A stretch of DNA of 64,000 bases, from assembly GCA_029263455.1 (NCBI GenBank), contig JAJCXM010000038.1, positions 124,001 through 188,000 of the forward strand, in the 5' to 3' direction. The notes beneath the pieces are model-generated. The model was not told the origin of the DNA. It searched no databases and worked only from the letters and a program-made list of their open reading frames with translations. Within the stretch, counting starts at the first letter, position 1, and each line of letters begins with the position of its first letter. This DNA comes from Holophagae bacterium (GTDB taxonomy: Bacteria; Acidobacteriota; Holophagae; Acanthopleuribacterales; Acanthopleuribacteraceae). Shown one piece after another: positions 1 through 9,486 of this stretch. The translations under genes and the position numbers were made by a program.

Positions 1-2
1 GC

Positions 3-74
3 GTTTGTTTCGGAGACCACGACAACTGCTGGTTTGAGACAGAAGATTTGGAGTCATTCCATATTGCGAGTTAA
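3..74 (+). CDS. C-terminal tail of an upstream gene, cut by the window edge
   Basis: A reading frame is open from the left edge and stops at TAA 72-74, giving about 23 residues that end ...ETEDLESFHIAS. It sits 41 bases before sodB on the same strand. The composition looks protein-like, but the piece is too short to assign to a family. It could also be a chance open frame. Confidence 0.3.
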   Translation, partial: VCFGDHDNCWFETEDLESFHIAS

Positions 75-115
75 GATGCAGGTTGAAATTGAACCAACAC
101 GCAAAGGAGACATAA

Positions 116-691
116 ATGACTCATAAACTTCCAGAATTACCCTATTCAATGGATGCACTTGCACCTCATATTTCCAGGGAAACGCTGGAATATCATTACG
201 GCAAGCACCATGCGGCCTATGTAAAGAACCTCAATGGCATGGTCGAGGGCACAGACCTTGAGAATAAATCCCTTGAGGATGTCATCCGATCTTCATCGGG
301 TGGCATATTCAATAACGCCGCACAGATTTTCAATCACACCTTCTATTGGAATTCATTAAGTCCCAGTGGTGGCGGAGATGCGACGGGCGCAATTGCTGCG
401 TTAATCAATAGCCAATACGGCTCGTTCAAAAGCTTTAAAGAGGCCTTTACTAAAAAGGCTGCGACCTTATTTGGCAGTGGCTGGGTTTGGTTGGTTAAGG
501 AGAATGACGGCTCCTTGAGCATCGAACAGGCAGCCAACGCAGGTTGTCCCTTAACGGAAAACAAAAAGCCAATTTTGACCTGTGATGTTTGGGAACATGC
601 CTATTACATCGACTATCGCAATGCGCGCCCCAAATATCTGGAAGCCTTCTGGGATTTGGTCAATTGGGATTACGCAAACAAGCAACTTTAA
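116..691 (+). CDS. sodB: Superoxide dismutase, iron type
   Basis: Dismutates superoxide to oxygen and hydrogen peroxide, probably in the cytoplasm because there is no signal peptide. The protein has 191 residues, the usual length for bacterial Fe-SOD. The four metal ligands are visible: His27 (in LEYHYGKHH), His74 (in IFNHTFYW), and Asp157 and His161 (in DVWEHAYYIDYRNARP). Gln70, in the NNAAQ segment before His74, is the position that favours iron over manganese in this family. A good ribosome site, AAGGAG, lies 5 bases before the ATG. The gene looks monocistronic, with a terminator-like hairpin right after it. Confidence 0.96.
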   Translation: MTHKLPELPYSMDALAPHISRETLEYHYGKHHAAYVKNLNGMVEGTDLENKSLEDVIRSSSGGIFNNAAQIFNHTFYWNSLSPSGGGDATGAIAALINSQYGSFKSFKEAFTKKAATLFGSGWVWLVKENDGSLSIEQAANAGCPLTENKKPILTCDVWEHAYYIDYRNARPKYLEAFWDLVNWDYANKQL

Positions 692-699
692 GGACCTGT

Positions 700-732
700 C
701 AAGGAGTGGCCTGGGTCACTCCTTGGCGTTTT
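700..732 (+). terminator. Rho-independent terminator after sodB
   Basis: CAAGGAGTG (700-708) pairs with CACTCCTTG (717-725), a perfect 9-bp stem around an 8-base loop. It is followed by GCG and a short T run (729-732). The T tract is brief, so termination may be partial. Confidence 0.6.
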
Positions 733-815
733 CATATGGCCTATTAGCGTGCCGCCATTGATTGAACGGCCCAATGAGCGTAGAATTAAGGCTAAGAATC
801 GATGAGGTACTCCCT

Positions 816-1664
816 ATGAAAAAAATAAAATTTATCTCATTGGCCGTCTTTTTGATTGGCTTTGCTCAAGCAGATATCATCGCCCTCAAGTCAGGCCAAT
901 TGATCGGCATACCTGGCTCTTTTGAAGTTAAAGGGGCCTTTGTTGTCTATACCAATGACGATGGCGAGCTCGTACAGTTGCCACTCAAAATAGTTGACCT
1001 TGAACGTTCTCAGGCAGCAACCCAAGAGCACATAGCAGCGCTCGAAGCAGAAGCAGCCGCTAAAGCCGCCGAAAAGCCAGAGCCGGTTAAAGTTAAGTCC
1101 ATAACCGATGTTTCTGCGGCTATCGAAGGCCGCCGCGATCAAGATGACGTGCCGCCGCAAGATCTTGAGATTACCGGCTCAAATGTATCTAAGTTTGTGT
1201 CAAATAATCCTCAAGCAACCAATACAGCGCAAGTTGGTGGCGGCGTGAGTGGTCGGTCTGGGTCTGAAATAATCGAAGCTCAGAATCAACACCGTGAAGC
1301 CTACTCAGCTTCGCTTAAAGATGCAGAGAAGATCGATCAAGAAATCGCCAAAATCGAACAGAATCTTCGTGTTTTAGAACAGGAAAACGCATTCGGAGAC
1401 AATCCTTCAACGGGTTTATATGAAACAACCGAAAAGATGCGCGCTCGTTTGACAGAACTCAAGTCTGAAAAACAGAATAAAGACTCTGAAGTTTCGCGGC
1501 TTTCTCGTGAAGCGAAAGCAGCAGGCGTGCGCGACCACAATCGCGGACGATCGACTCGCCAAGCGGAGCCGACCGAAGAAGGTGTTTCGATAGAATATAA
1601 AGCTTCTGAGGAAGATGAATTCACCTACGACCCAAGTCTTGATGCCGGAAATGACGACGACTGA
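816..1664 (+). CDS. Secreted or periplasmic protein with coiled-coil region, unknown function
   Basis: Family not recognised. From the ATG at 816 the product is 282 residues and begins with a signal peptide (MKKIKFISLAVFLIGFAQA). An in-frame ATG at 762 would bury that signal inside the protein, and GATGAGG lies just before 816, so 816 is preferred. A short beta-rich segment (about residues 20-65, IIALKSGQLIGIPGSF) is followed by an Ala/Glu-rich helix, a disordered Pro/Asp stretch, and a likely coiled coil (about residues 170-240, rich in EKIDQEIAKIEQNLRVLEQE). The tail is very acidic. It lies 22 bases upstream of rnr on the same strand and may be cotranscribed. A periplasmic or envelope scaffold is the most that can be suggested. 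Confidence 0.75.
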   Translation: MKKIKFISLAVFLIGFAQADIIALKSGQLIGIPGSFEVKGAFVVYTNDDGELVQLPLKIVDLERSQAATQEHIAALEAEAAAKAAEKPEPVKVKSITDVSAAIEGRRDQDDVPPQDLEITGSNVSKFVSNNPQATNTAQVGGGVSGRSGSEIIEAQNQHREAYSASLKDAEKIDQEIAKIEQNLRVLEQENAFGDNPSTGLYETTEKMRARLTELKSEKQNKDSEVSRLSREAKAAGVRDHNRGRSTRQAEPTEEGVSIEYKASEEDEFTYDPSLDAGNDDD

Positions 1665-1686
1665 GGGTTAATCTCTCGTCGAAGCC

Positions 1687-3885
1687 ATGATCAACACTCA
1701 TCAAAATATCGTCGACTTTCTGTCGGGCGCGGAAGATCCGTCAGGAATAAGGAACATTCTTCGAAGCCTTTCATTGCCAACTTCGGATCGTCAATTTGTA
1801 AAATCCATCCTAAAAGACCTTGTTAAACAGGGCAGGATAGTGAAAGTAGGCGCTCGCTTTTGGGTGCCTGAAGGACGTAGGCAGGCAAAAACGCTTAAGC
1901 AGGCCAAAACGAAACGGGCCAAACAAGTGGTCGGTCGTCTGTCGCTACACGAAAAAGGATTTGGGTTCGTGACGTCAGAGAACGGCCGAGATTGGTTTAT
2001 TCCTCGTCACGATATTGGCGAAGCGCTTCATGGCGACACCGTACGAGTGCAATTTGTGGAACAAGGTTCTAGTGGCCGCAAAGTAGGAAAAATAGTTGCC
2101 ATTGAGAAAAAGCAGATCGAGCAGCTGATCACGGTCTGTGTTGCTGAAGGTCGTGCCCAAAGAATGGTTCCTCTAGGGAATGTAACGGTTCCTATGGAAC
2201 TTTTACGAGGTCTGCCCGCCGAACCAATCGCCGAGGGTACTTTGGTTTTGTGGAATCGTCGCAAGAAAGGATTTGCCTTTGATCGCGTCATGGGACGCTT
2301 TGATGACCCTGAATGCGACGAAGAAATTGTGCTAACGGAATCTCACATTAAACGCAGTTTCCCTGATTCTGTCGTAGAGAATGCCGAGGAAATGGCTCGT
2401 GCTGATCGCTTTGACGCCTCTGGCAGGGAAGACTTTCGTCAGAAAGTATTGTTCACGGTCGACGGTCCAGACGCGCGTGACTTTGACGACGCGATTCACG
2501 TGATCCCAAGTGAAGCCGGTTTTGAATTGGGTGTGCACATTGCCGATGTAAGTCATTTTGTCACTGAAGGTTCAGCTCTTGATACATGGGCTAGCCAGGT
2601 GGGTAACTCAACCTATCTGCCCCATCGTGCATTCCCCATGCTGCCCGATGTCTTATCTTCTGGATTGTGTTCCCTGGTTCCCAATGAAGATAGATATACC
2701 CTGACTGTCGTCATGCAATTGAACAAAAAGGGACAGGTTAAATCATCTCATATCCGCCGCAGTATTATCCGCAGCGCCCAGCGTTTGACCTATGACCAAG
2801 TCCAAAGCATCGGCGTCGATCGTGACGAAGGTATTCGCCAAGAACTCAGTCAAATCGTCGATCAAGTAGATAGCGCGCTAGAGCTTGCTAGCATCCTCTC
2901 TAAACGTCGACGGCGGCAAGGAAGCCTTGCGCTTGATTTAGGCGAAGTTAGCATCGGGCTTGACGACCAGCATCTGATTGACGAGATAAAGATGTCAAGC
3001 GGCAAGCAATCTCATCAAATGATCGAAATGTTTATGGTTCTAGCCAATGAAGTCGTGGCTGAATATATGACCGAACGCGGTATAGGCATTCCCTATCGAA
3101 TCCATGAACCGCCGAAACAAGACTTGTTACAAAACCTTGCTGAACTCATGGGCGCACGAGGGTTTGATACAAAAGAATTGACTAAGGATCCAGCGACGGG
3201 TCTCAACCAATTATTGGCTTCGTTTAAGCAACTTGACGCGCATAAACAGAAGGTTTATCAAGTTCACATCTTACGTAGCTTGAAGCTAGCGGTTTATTCA
3301 CCACAGAATTTAGGTCATTTTGGTTTGGCCTCTGAATGTTATGCCCATTTCACCAGCCCAATTCGGCGATACGCGGACCTCGTCCTTCATCGTCGATTGA
3401 CCCAAGCCTTGGAAAACCCACAGTTGGGCTCTGAACATTTTGACGACTCACGCTTAGGTCAGATCTGTGACCATATTTCCGGCACCGAGCGCCAGTCTGC
3501 AAAGGCAGAATCACAGTTCGTCAAGCTGAAAACCTTACGCCTGTTAAGCGAAAAGGTAGGGGACGAATTGGAAGGCGTTGTGACGGATATCAAGACTCAA
3601 GGTCTTTTTGTTGAGCTGGATAATTATTGGATAGATGGTCTCGTTCTGATGGATTATCTAAGTGACGATATTTATGAAATCAGTGAACGCGACCGCACCT
3701 TAACAGGCGTCGTAAAGGGTAGAGCGTTTTCGATTGGCGACCGCATCAAAGTGCGCCTTGAACGTGTCGACATGATTATGAGGCGTATGGATCTAGCCAT
3801 TCCTGGCATGGAAAAAACCTTTAAACGACGCGAATTGGGGCGACGGACAGACCGTAATCGCTCTGGAAAGTTCAAACGTCGCTGA
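1687..3885 (+). CDS. rnr: Ribonuclease R (3'-5' exoribonuclease, RNase II/R family)
   Basis: Processive 3'-to-5' RNA decay enzyme able to work through structured RNA. The 732-residue protein shows the full RNase R order: N-terminal winged-helix segment (about 5-65), two cold-shock OB domains (about 75-215), RNB catalytic domain (about 245-575) and C-terminal S1 domain (about 630-715), then a basic tail (FKRRELGRRTDRNRSGKFKRR). The catalytic aspartate cluster is visible as DGPDARDFDDAIHV. The N-terminal helix-turn-helix and basic tail distinguish it from RNase II. The ribosome site before the ATG is weak. The next gene starts one base after its stop, so the two are probably translated together. 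Confidence 0.95.
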   Translation: MINTHQNIVDFLSGAEDPSGIRNILRSLSLPTSDRQFVKSILKDLVKQGRIVKVGARFWVPEGRRQAKTLKQAKTKRAKQVVGRLSLHEKGFGFVTSENGRDWFIPRHDIGEALHGDTVRVQFVEQGSSGRKVGKIVAIEKKQIEQLITVCVAEGRAQRMVPLGNVTVPMELLRGLPAEPIAEGTLVLWNRRKKGFAFDRVMGRFDDPECDEEIVLTESHIKRSFPDSVVENAEEMARADRFDASGREDFRQKVLFTVDGPDARDFDDAIHVIPSEAGFELGVHIADVSHFVTEGSALDTWASQVGNSTYLPHRAFPMLPDVLSSGLCSLVPNEDRYTLTVVMQLNKKGQVKSSHIRRSIIRSAQRLTYDQVQSIGVDRDEGIRQELSQIVDQVDSALELASILSKRRRRQGSLALDLGEVSIGLDDQHLIDEIKMSSGKQSHQMIEMFMVLANEVVAEYMTERGIGIPYRIHEPPKQDLLQNLAELMGARGFDTKELTKDPATGLNQLLASFKQLDAHKQKVYQVHILRSLKLAVYSPQNLGHFGLASECYAHFTSPIRRYADLVLHRRLTQALENPQLGSEHFDDSRLGQICDHISGTERQSAKAESQFVKLKTLRLLSEKVGDELEGVVTDIKTQGLFVELDNYWIDGLVLMDYLSDDIYEISERDRTLTGVVKGRAFSIGDRIKVRLERVDMIMRRMDLAIPGMEKTFKRRELGRRTDRNRSGKFKRR

Positions 3886-3886
3886 A

Positions 3887-4834
3887 ATGGACACTGCCTG
3901 TCCCGTTTGTGAATCCAACAGTCGAGCCCATGTAACATTAAAGGACTGGCTATATAAGTGGACTGCTTATGAGGCACATATGTTTTTGTGTGAGAGCTGC
4001 GGGCTTCAATTTCAAGAACCTATGCCTGATCGCGCCTTGGCGGCCACATTCTACGGTCAAGGCTATTGGCGAGAAACCGAAAATGGCGGTTTCTTTGCAC
4101 GCTTACAGAGAATCTATGTGGATGGCATGTTGTGGCTGGATTTGATGGGCTGGATTCGCCGCTTGAGACTTGCTAAGGGTAGTCGTGTCCTTGACGTGGG
4201 CTGTAGTCGCGGTGACTGGTTGGCGCGTATGGCACTCGCTGGATATGAAGTTAAAGGCGTCGAAGGCGATGCTAGAGCAGCTGAATACGCAAAGGCGCAT
4301 TACGCACTCGATATTGATGTTTGTGACGTCGAAGATTGGCAACCAGCGACCGGGCAGCGAGATCTGATCACCGCATTCCATGTGACCGAACACCTGAGCG
4401 ACCCACGAGCGTTCCTGAGAAAGTGTCACCAATCATTGAGACAAGATGGGCGACTGCTCTTGCGCGTGCCAAATGTGGCGTCCTGGCAGGCACTTTGGTT
4501 TGGATCAAAATGGAAAGGTCTCGAACCACCGCGCCATCTGTACCAATTCACGCCGCGAGCTTTGACTCTTTTGTTAGAACAGACGGGTTTCACTGTCGTT
4601 AAATCCTCGACATGGTCATGGCGAGACGGGCCGCCAGCCTTGGCGTCTTCATGTTTTCCTGCTGGCGAAGCGACATATCAAACGGTTCGCGGCGATAAGA
4701 GCGTTATTAAACAACTGATTTATTTGGCTTTAACGACTTGCGCTACACCTATAGAAAGGTGGGCAGCAATCTTGCATCGTGGCGGAATGTTAACCGTGGT
4801 TGCGCAAAAGCATGCGCTCGACGGCAATCATTAA
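3887..4834 (+). CDS. SAM-dependent methyltransferase with N-terminal zinc-ribbon motif
   Basis: A 315-residue class I methyltransferase. Two CxxC pairs near the N terminus (CPVCES, CESCG) probably bind zinc. The SAM-binding glycine motif follows (VLDVGCSRGDW, about residue 100), then an acidic post-II motif (VEGD) and an HVTEHL segment typical of the Methyltransf_23-type family, often found in sugar or surface-polymer gene clusters. It starts one base after rnr stops and is followed by two glycosyltransferases. A role in modifying a glycan or lipid-linked sugar is inferred from this context, but the acceptor is unknown. Confidence 0.85.
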   Translation: MDTACPVCESNSRAHVTLKDWLYKWTAYEAHMFLCESCGLQFQEPMPDRALAATFYGQGYWRETENGGFFARLQRIYVDGMLWLDLMGWIRRLRLAKGSRVLDVGCSRGDWLARMALAGYEVKGVEGDARAAEYAKAHYALDIDVCDVEDWQPATGQRDLITAFHVTEHLSDPRAFLRKCHQSLRQDGRLLLRVPNVASWQALWFGSKWKGLEPPRHLYQFTPRALTLLLEQTGFTVVKSSTWSWRDGPPALASSCFPAGEATYQTVRGDKSVIKQLIYLALTTCATPIERWAAILHRGGMLTVVAQKHALDGNH

Positions 4835-4895
4835 TCCTTGCCCTTACTCGATAGTTCTCCTAAAGTGGGCGCTCGAAATGAATAGGTGGAATTGA

Positions 4896-5570
4896 ATGTA
4901 TCGTGATTTATCCGTGACCGTCGTTATCCCGTGTCTCAATGAGGAAGAGGGGATTCGATCGGTTTTGAATGCTGCGCCCGATTGGATCGATGAGATTATC
5001 GTGGTCGACAATGGAAGTACAGACAAGACGGCCGAAGTGGCCGCGGAAATGGGTGCCTACGTTATCTCCGAGAGTTTGCGTGGATATGGTCGAGCATATC
5101 AAGCTGGATTCGCACATGCCAAAACCGATGTGATCGCATGCCTGGACGGCGATCATTCTTATCCCATCGCCGACTTGGATCGATTAGTTGATGTATTTCT
5201 TCACTACGACGTCGACTTCCTGTCGTGTTGTCGTTTCCCCATCCTTAATCAGGAAGCCATGAGTTTCAAACATTGGGTTGGTAACAAGTTACTCTCATTT
5301 GCCATGGCGTTGCTGTTTAAGGTTCCCATCGAAGATTCTCAGTCAGGCATGTGGGTCTTTCGACGATCGATATTGGAACATATAAAACTAACATCGGCTG
5401 GGATGCCTTTCTCCGAGGAAATCAAAATTGAAGTTCTCAAGCATCCTAAACTCAGCTTTAAAGAAGAGCACATCAAGTATTCAGCGCGTGAAGGAGAGAT
5501 AAAACTTCAACCTTATCGTGATGGAATACGAAACCTGTTGTTTCTTTTCAAAAAACGACTGTTTGGATAG
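4896..5570 (+). CDS. Family 2 glycosyltransferase, dolichyl-phosphate-sugar synthase-like
   Basis: Transfers a sugar from a nucleotide donor, probably to a lipid phosphate, at the inner face of the cytoplasmic membrane. The 224-residue protein has the GT-A entry motif VVIPCLNEEEGI, VVDNGSTD, and the metal-binding DGDHS (DxD-type). No transmembrane segment is obvious, so it is likely a peripheral enzyme of the DPM1/polyprenyl-phosphate type. AGGTGG lies 6 bases before the ATG. It is the second of three surface-glycan genes in a row. Confidence 0.88.
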   Translation: MYRDLSVTVVIPCLNEEEGIRSVLNAAPDWIDEIIVVDNGSTDKTAEVAAEMGAYVISESLRGYGRAYQAGFAHAKTDVIACLDGDHSYPIADLDRLVDVFLHYDVDFLSCCRFPILNQEAMSFKHWVGNKLLSFAMALLFKVPIEDSQSGMWVFRRSILEHIKLTSAGMPFSEEIKIEVLKHPKLSFKEEHIKYSAREGEIKLQPYRDGIRNLLFLFKKRLFG

Positions 5571-5579
5571 TCCTTTCTC

Positions 5580-6587
5580 ATGCGTGTCTCGGTTGTTATT
5601 GTCAATTGGAACGGCTGCCATCTATTAGCCGAATGCCTGCAAGCGCTCAAGCAGCAAGATCATGCCATATACGAGCTTTGGGTTGTTGACAATGGCAGCG
5701 ACGATGGCTCATTGGAATTTCTGAATTCCTATCAGTGGGATTTGCTCAAAGTCATCAGTCTGCCTGAAAACAAGGGGTTCGCGGGTGGAAACAACGTGGC
5801 TATTAGTCAGGCTCAAGGCGATATTATTGCGCTTTTGAATAACGATGCAATGGCGGATCCTAGTTGGTTGAGTCAAGCCGTTAAAGGGTTTTCAAACGAG
5901 CAGGTTGGAATGGTGGCCAGTCGTGTTGTGCGTTATCACGAACGTCATATCATCGATAAGGTTGGGCACCTGATGTACCCAGACGGTCTCAACCGCGGAC
6001 GTGGCACCGGCTGTCCAAATGACCATCGCTGGGATCACGACGACGAAACCTTATGGCCTGATGGCTGCGCCGCGCTGTATCGGCGCTCCATGTTGCAAGA
6101 AATCGGCTTACTGGACGAAGACTTCTTTCTCTATGGCGAAGACGCTGAGTTGGGTATGCGCGCCCGTTGGGCAGGTTACACCTGCCGGTATCGAAGCAAG
6201 GCGATTGTCTATCACAAACATTCAGCATCGCTTGGCAAGTTTTCACCTAACAAGGTGTTTTATGTGGAACGTAATCGAATATGGTTGATGTTTAAGACTT
6301 TTCCTTGGTCGATGATCTTGCGCTCTCCGTGGCATACCGCGATTAGGCATCTGCTGAATGTCGTATCTATGATGCGGGGCCAAGGGTCTGCGCATGGTTT
6401 TCGACAGTCTCACTCGGGCTGGCGCCTTGTTTGGGTATTCATTAAAGCCCATGGCTCGGCCTTTGGCGGCTTAGTTGTCATGCTGGGCAAGCGCAAGCAG
6501 TTGCTTAAGAGAATCACGTCATCTGAGATGCAGAACATACTTTCAAGACACCGCATTTCGGCGAAAAAACTTGTGTTTGAGGATTAA
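5580..6587 (+). CDS. Family 2 glycosyltransferase, rhamnosyltransferase-like
   Basis: A 335-residue GT-A glycosyltransferase with VVIVNWNGCHLL, VVDNGSDDGS, the NKGFAGGNN donor-site segment and LLNNDA. These resemble WbbL-type rhamnosyltransferases of O-antigen and mycobacterial linker synthesis. A further acidic motif, FLYGEDAELGMRARWAG, is typical of the catalytic base region. There is no clear ribosome site in the 9-base gap after the previous gene, so it probably relies on translational coupling. The donor and acceptor sugars cannot be read from the sequence. Confidence 0.87.
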   Translation: MRVSVVIVNWNGCHLLAECLQALKQQDHAIYELWVVDNGSDDGSLEFLNSYQWDLLKVISLPENKGFAGGNNVAISQAQGDIIALLNNDAMADPSWLSQAVKGFSNEQVGMVASRVVRYHERHIIDKVGHLMYPDGLNRGRGTGCPNDHRWDHDDETLWPDGCAALYRRSMLQEIGLLDEDFFLYGEDAELGMRARWAGYTCRYRSKAIVYHKHSASLGKFSPNKVFYVERNRIWLMFKTFPWSMILRSPWHTAIRHLLNVVSMMRGQGSAHGFRQSHSGWRLVWVFIKAHGSAFGGLVVMLGKRKQLLKRITSSEMQNILSRHRISAKKLVFED

Positions 6588-6644
6588 TAGAGAATGCATT
6601 GCAAGTAATTGCTGATCTTGCTTAGGCCCTTTGAAAACAACTCG

Positions 6645-6673
6645 TTGGCGCGCCCCATAGCATCTGATACAAT
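6645..6673 (+). promoter_or_regulatory. Sigma-70-type promoter for the OmpA/PKD gene
   Basis: TTGGCG (6645-6650) and TACAAT (6668-6673) are 17 bases apart. TG one base before the -10 hexamer gives an extended -10. The element sits about 90 bases upstream of the next start codon. Confidence 0.55.
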
Positions 6674-6761
6674 GACTAGATACGTACATAACTTGTGGCG
6701 TTACCGGCCCAGGCTCAAACGTGAACAAGATTAGAAACTTCCCAGATACGGAGGCATTTAA

Positions 6762-8948
6762 ATGCTGAAAACGATCTTCATGGCGAGTACCTTTGCCATG
6801 GGTTTGATGTGTTTTGCAGGCGATCATGATGGCCTAGAACATGTAAATTTCCCCCTAAATTCACACGTTGTTGTTGACGCCTTTCAAGGGCTAGACCTAC
6901 TCGGCGATGTGATGAAAAAATATCCTGACCTGTCGCTGGAAGTCGTTGGATTTACCGACGATATCAGCACAGAAAGTTATAATCGCGCCCTTGCAGAACG
7001 ACGCGCAAATGGTGTCAAGTCTTACCTCGTTAGCCGCGGCGTAGGTGAAGACAGAATCACGACATCAGGTAAAGGTGAAATCGAATTTGTATCAGATAAC
7101 ACCAGCCGCGAAGGACGCTTTCAAAATAGACGAGTTGAGCTACTGCTTTATGAGATGGTGGATGGAGCCCGCACATTAGTCAGCTACCACCGCTTGATTG
7201 AGCTGTTTTTTGATGGCTCGCCTAAAGCTGCCAATGACGAGCAGCATAATTTGATCCTACAAAAATTAAGCGATTTGGAGCGTCAACAATCTGAATTCAA
7301 AGACGCGATGGCTAAGCATGCCGAAATGATGAAAGCCCCTCCTGCACCTCCAACGGTAGACGATAAAGGTCGCAATAAATGGGGCACCAACTCGTTGACT
7401 GGTTCTGTTAACTTCAGAGGCTTTTCCGGCGTTAGTTTTGACATCGGACTCGACGACGACGATGAATTTACCGGTCGCGTAAGCGGGCAGTATTTCCGAG
7501 CCGTAACCGAACAGTTCGGGGTTCAGGCTCAAGGTGACTACACCTATTACGACAGCTTGCGCGAAGGCCAGTTTGATGCCGCTTTGATTTATCAAATCGG
7601 TCGATTCAAGATGGCTGGTGCCGCTTCATACAAAATGATTGATATGGACGGATTTCAAGCTGCCATCGTAGGCCAAGGATCCCTTATTGCTGACCTTGTA
7701 TTTGATAACGGTAGCGTTGGTCTATTTGCCACCGCTCCTTTCGACGATGGCGATGTCATTGCCACCGATCAATTGGATTTTGCGTTCACTCGCGAGACTT
7801 ATATCAACGTGGTGCAACAATTCGGTCTTAGTTTCGGTTTCAACATTGGCGAAAAAGCCGCTCTTTCGGGTTCGATCGCAGCACTTGATTCCGATTTTGA
7901 TTCTGACATTGGCGGACACTTAAGATTTGGCTTAAACCTCAAAGAAAATCTGACTTGGTACATTGAGTTCGAACAAAATCAAAACTTGATAACCGACGAC
8001 GACAGCCAGCGCTATGCCACAGGATTCCGATTGGGAACTTGGGGTCAAGCTCGATCCATGTCGTCCGACCAAGTCACACCTGTCATGATTCCTCGAGTGC
8101 GTTATGAAATCGCAACGCGCGTCGCACGAACAGGTAACACGGCGCCCATCGCGGACGCAGGACCAACGCAAACAGATGTACCAGCGGGTACGGTGAATCT
8201 CGATGGTTCGGGTTCTACGGATCCTCAAGGTGATGCACTTTCATATAAGTGGACTCAAGTCTCTGGAGCATTGGTTCAAATCGCGGGTGCTGAATCTGCA
8301 GCAGCCAGCTTTGATGGCGTTGCCGGTGAAGCTTATTCGTTCATGTTAACGGTACGTGATGAGTTTGGTGCCAGCGGTAGTGATATCGTTAGCATCTTCA
8401 TGGAAGCAGCAGAAGTAGAAGTATTTGACCCTGTCATCAACTTCTTTACGGCTGCTCCTACAACCATTACAGCCGGCGAACTTGTCAACATAACCTGGTC
8501 TACAGCATATGCAGACGAAGTAACACTCACGCCTTACGGCCGCGTAAACACGCAAGGAAGTTTGGTGTTGAGTCCTGCTGAAAGTCTGGTATACACCTTG
8601 ACCGCAACCAATGCTCAAGGATCCGTCAGCGAGACAGTTACTATCACGGTGAATCCGGTTGAGGTTGAAGAACCAAATACCGCGCCTGTGGCCCACGCTG
8701 GTTCGGATATCTTCCGCAGCACGGGCGGTACCATCATGTTAGACGGCACAGCGTCTTACGATCCTGATGGCGATACGTTGAGTTATCAGTGGATTCAGAT
8801 TGCGGGTCAAGTGGTTAGCCTTTCGGGTGCTGACACCGCGACGCCTTCATTCGAAAGCCAAATAACTCGTAACTATATATTCCGCTTGGTTGTCTCTGAC
8901 AGCAAGGGTGGCATCGACACCGACGACGTCCTTGTAACAACCTTCTAA
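6762..8948 (+). CDS. Envelope protein: OmpA-like domain, beta-barrel-like core and PKD domains
   Basis: A 728-residue exported protein with a signal peptide (MLKTIFMASTFAMGLMCFA). An OmpA C-terminal-like, peptidoglycan-binding domain comes first (about 35-135, with FTDDISTESYNRALAERRA and GRFQNRRVELLL). A short linker helix follows, then about 240 residues of alternating beta strands suggestive of an outer-membrane barrel (about 205-430). The last part has two PKD/REJ-like domains (NTAPIADAGPTQ... and NTAPVAHAGSDI..., each with a DALSYKW or DTLSYQW core) around an Ig-like segment (about 555-635). GGAGG lies 7 bases before the ATG and a strong terminator follows the stop. It may link the outer membrane to the cell wall and display beta domains. 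The barrel is predicted from pattern only. Confidence 0.8.
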   Translation: MLKTIFMASTFAMGLMCFAGDHDGLEHVNFPLNSHVVVDAFQGLDLLGDVMKKYPDLSLEVVGFTDDISTESYNRALAERRANGVKSYLVSRGVGEDRITTSGKGEIEFVSDNTSREGRFQNRRVELLLYEMVDGARTLVSYHRLIELFFDGSPKAANDEQHNLILQKLSDLERQQSEFKDAMAKHAEMMKAPPAPPTVDDKGRNKWGTNSLTGSVNFRGFSGVSFDIGLDDDDEFTGRVSGQYFRAVTEQFGVQAQGDYTYYDSLREGQFDAALIYQIGRFKMAGAASYKMIDMDGFQAAIVGQGSLIADLVFDNGSVGLFATAPFDDGDVIATDQLDFAFTRETYINVVQQFGLSFGFNIGEKAALSGSIAALDSDFDSDIGGHLRFGLNLKENLTWYIEFEQNQNLITDDDSQRYATGFRLGTWGQARSMSSDQVTPVMIPRVRYEIATRVARTGNTAPIADAGPTQTDVPAGTVNLDGSGSTDPQGDALSYKWTQVSGALVQIAGAESAAASFDGVAGEAYSFMLTVRDEFGASGSDIVSIFMEAAEVEVFDPVINFFTAAPTTITAGELVNITWSTAYADEVTLTPYGRVNTQGSLVLSPAESLVYTLTATNAQGSVSETVTITVNPVEVEEPNTAPVAHAGSDIFRSTGGTIMLDGTASYDPDGDTLSYQWIQIAGQVVSLSGADTATPSFESQITRNYIFRLVVSDSKGGIDTDDVLVTTF

Positions 8949-8972
8949 AAAAGAAGATACCTATCTTCAAAC

Positions 8973-9004
8973 AAAAAGGCTGCTCTCTTGAGCAGCCTTT
9001 TTTT
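8973..9004 (+). terminator. Strong Rho-independent terminator
   Basis: GGCTGCTC (8978-8985) pairs with GAGCAGCC (8990-8997) around the loop TCTT. It is preceded by five A and followed by seven T, a classic intrinsic terminator for the OmpA/PKD gene. The flanking A/T pairing makes it potentially bidirectional. Confidence 0.92.
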
Positions 9005-9486
9005 GTTAGTACACTCGGCTGAGCGCATTCAGTTGGGCGGCGCCAAATTCCGCATGGCATAGGCCCGGTGGCGCCAGAATGCGCCAATATCATGGAAGAG
9101 CAGGCGAGTATTTGCGTCTTGACGTATCGAATTTGATAGGGTGACTTCAGAACCCCTGTACCGCCCAATAGATGTCTATGTGCCAGCTCGCACTACTTTC
9201 TAAGTGTCTCTTTCCTTAATGAAAAATACCCTGTTCCGGGGATTACAGGACAGCCAATATGGACGAGATAATGTCACATCGCAGCTAACGGAATGTTTCA
9301 AGTGAAATCTGAGTTCATATTGCTTTACTGCTTTTGGGACAAGTCAGACCACTATTCGTTGAATTAGTAGGGTAACAAAAGAATCCCAGCTAGGCATTGC
9401 GAGGTCTTGAAATCACGCAAGCATGGAGAGGTGATTCGGTCACGGTGCAAACGCAAAATTTTGTGCATAATTTTAGGAAGACACGG
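9005..9486. other. Intergenic stretch without a supported gene
   Basis: About 480 bases. Short open frames exist on both strands, but none has a start, ribosome site and recognisable product together. The 3' end holds AGGAAG (9475-9480), the ribosome site of the following gene. Confidence 0.5.

Noticed and set aside
8815-9168. Reverse-strand open frame of 117 codons crossing the terminator
   Set aside because: It overlaps the end of the OmpA/PKD gene and the strong terminator, and has no ribosome site or recognisable domain.
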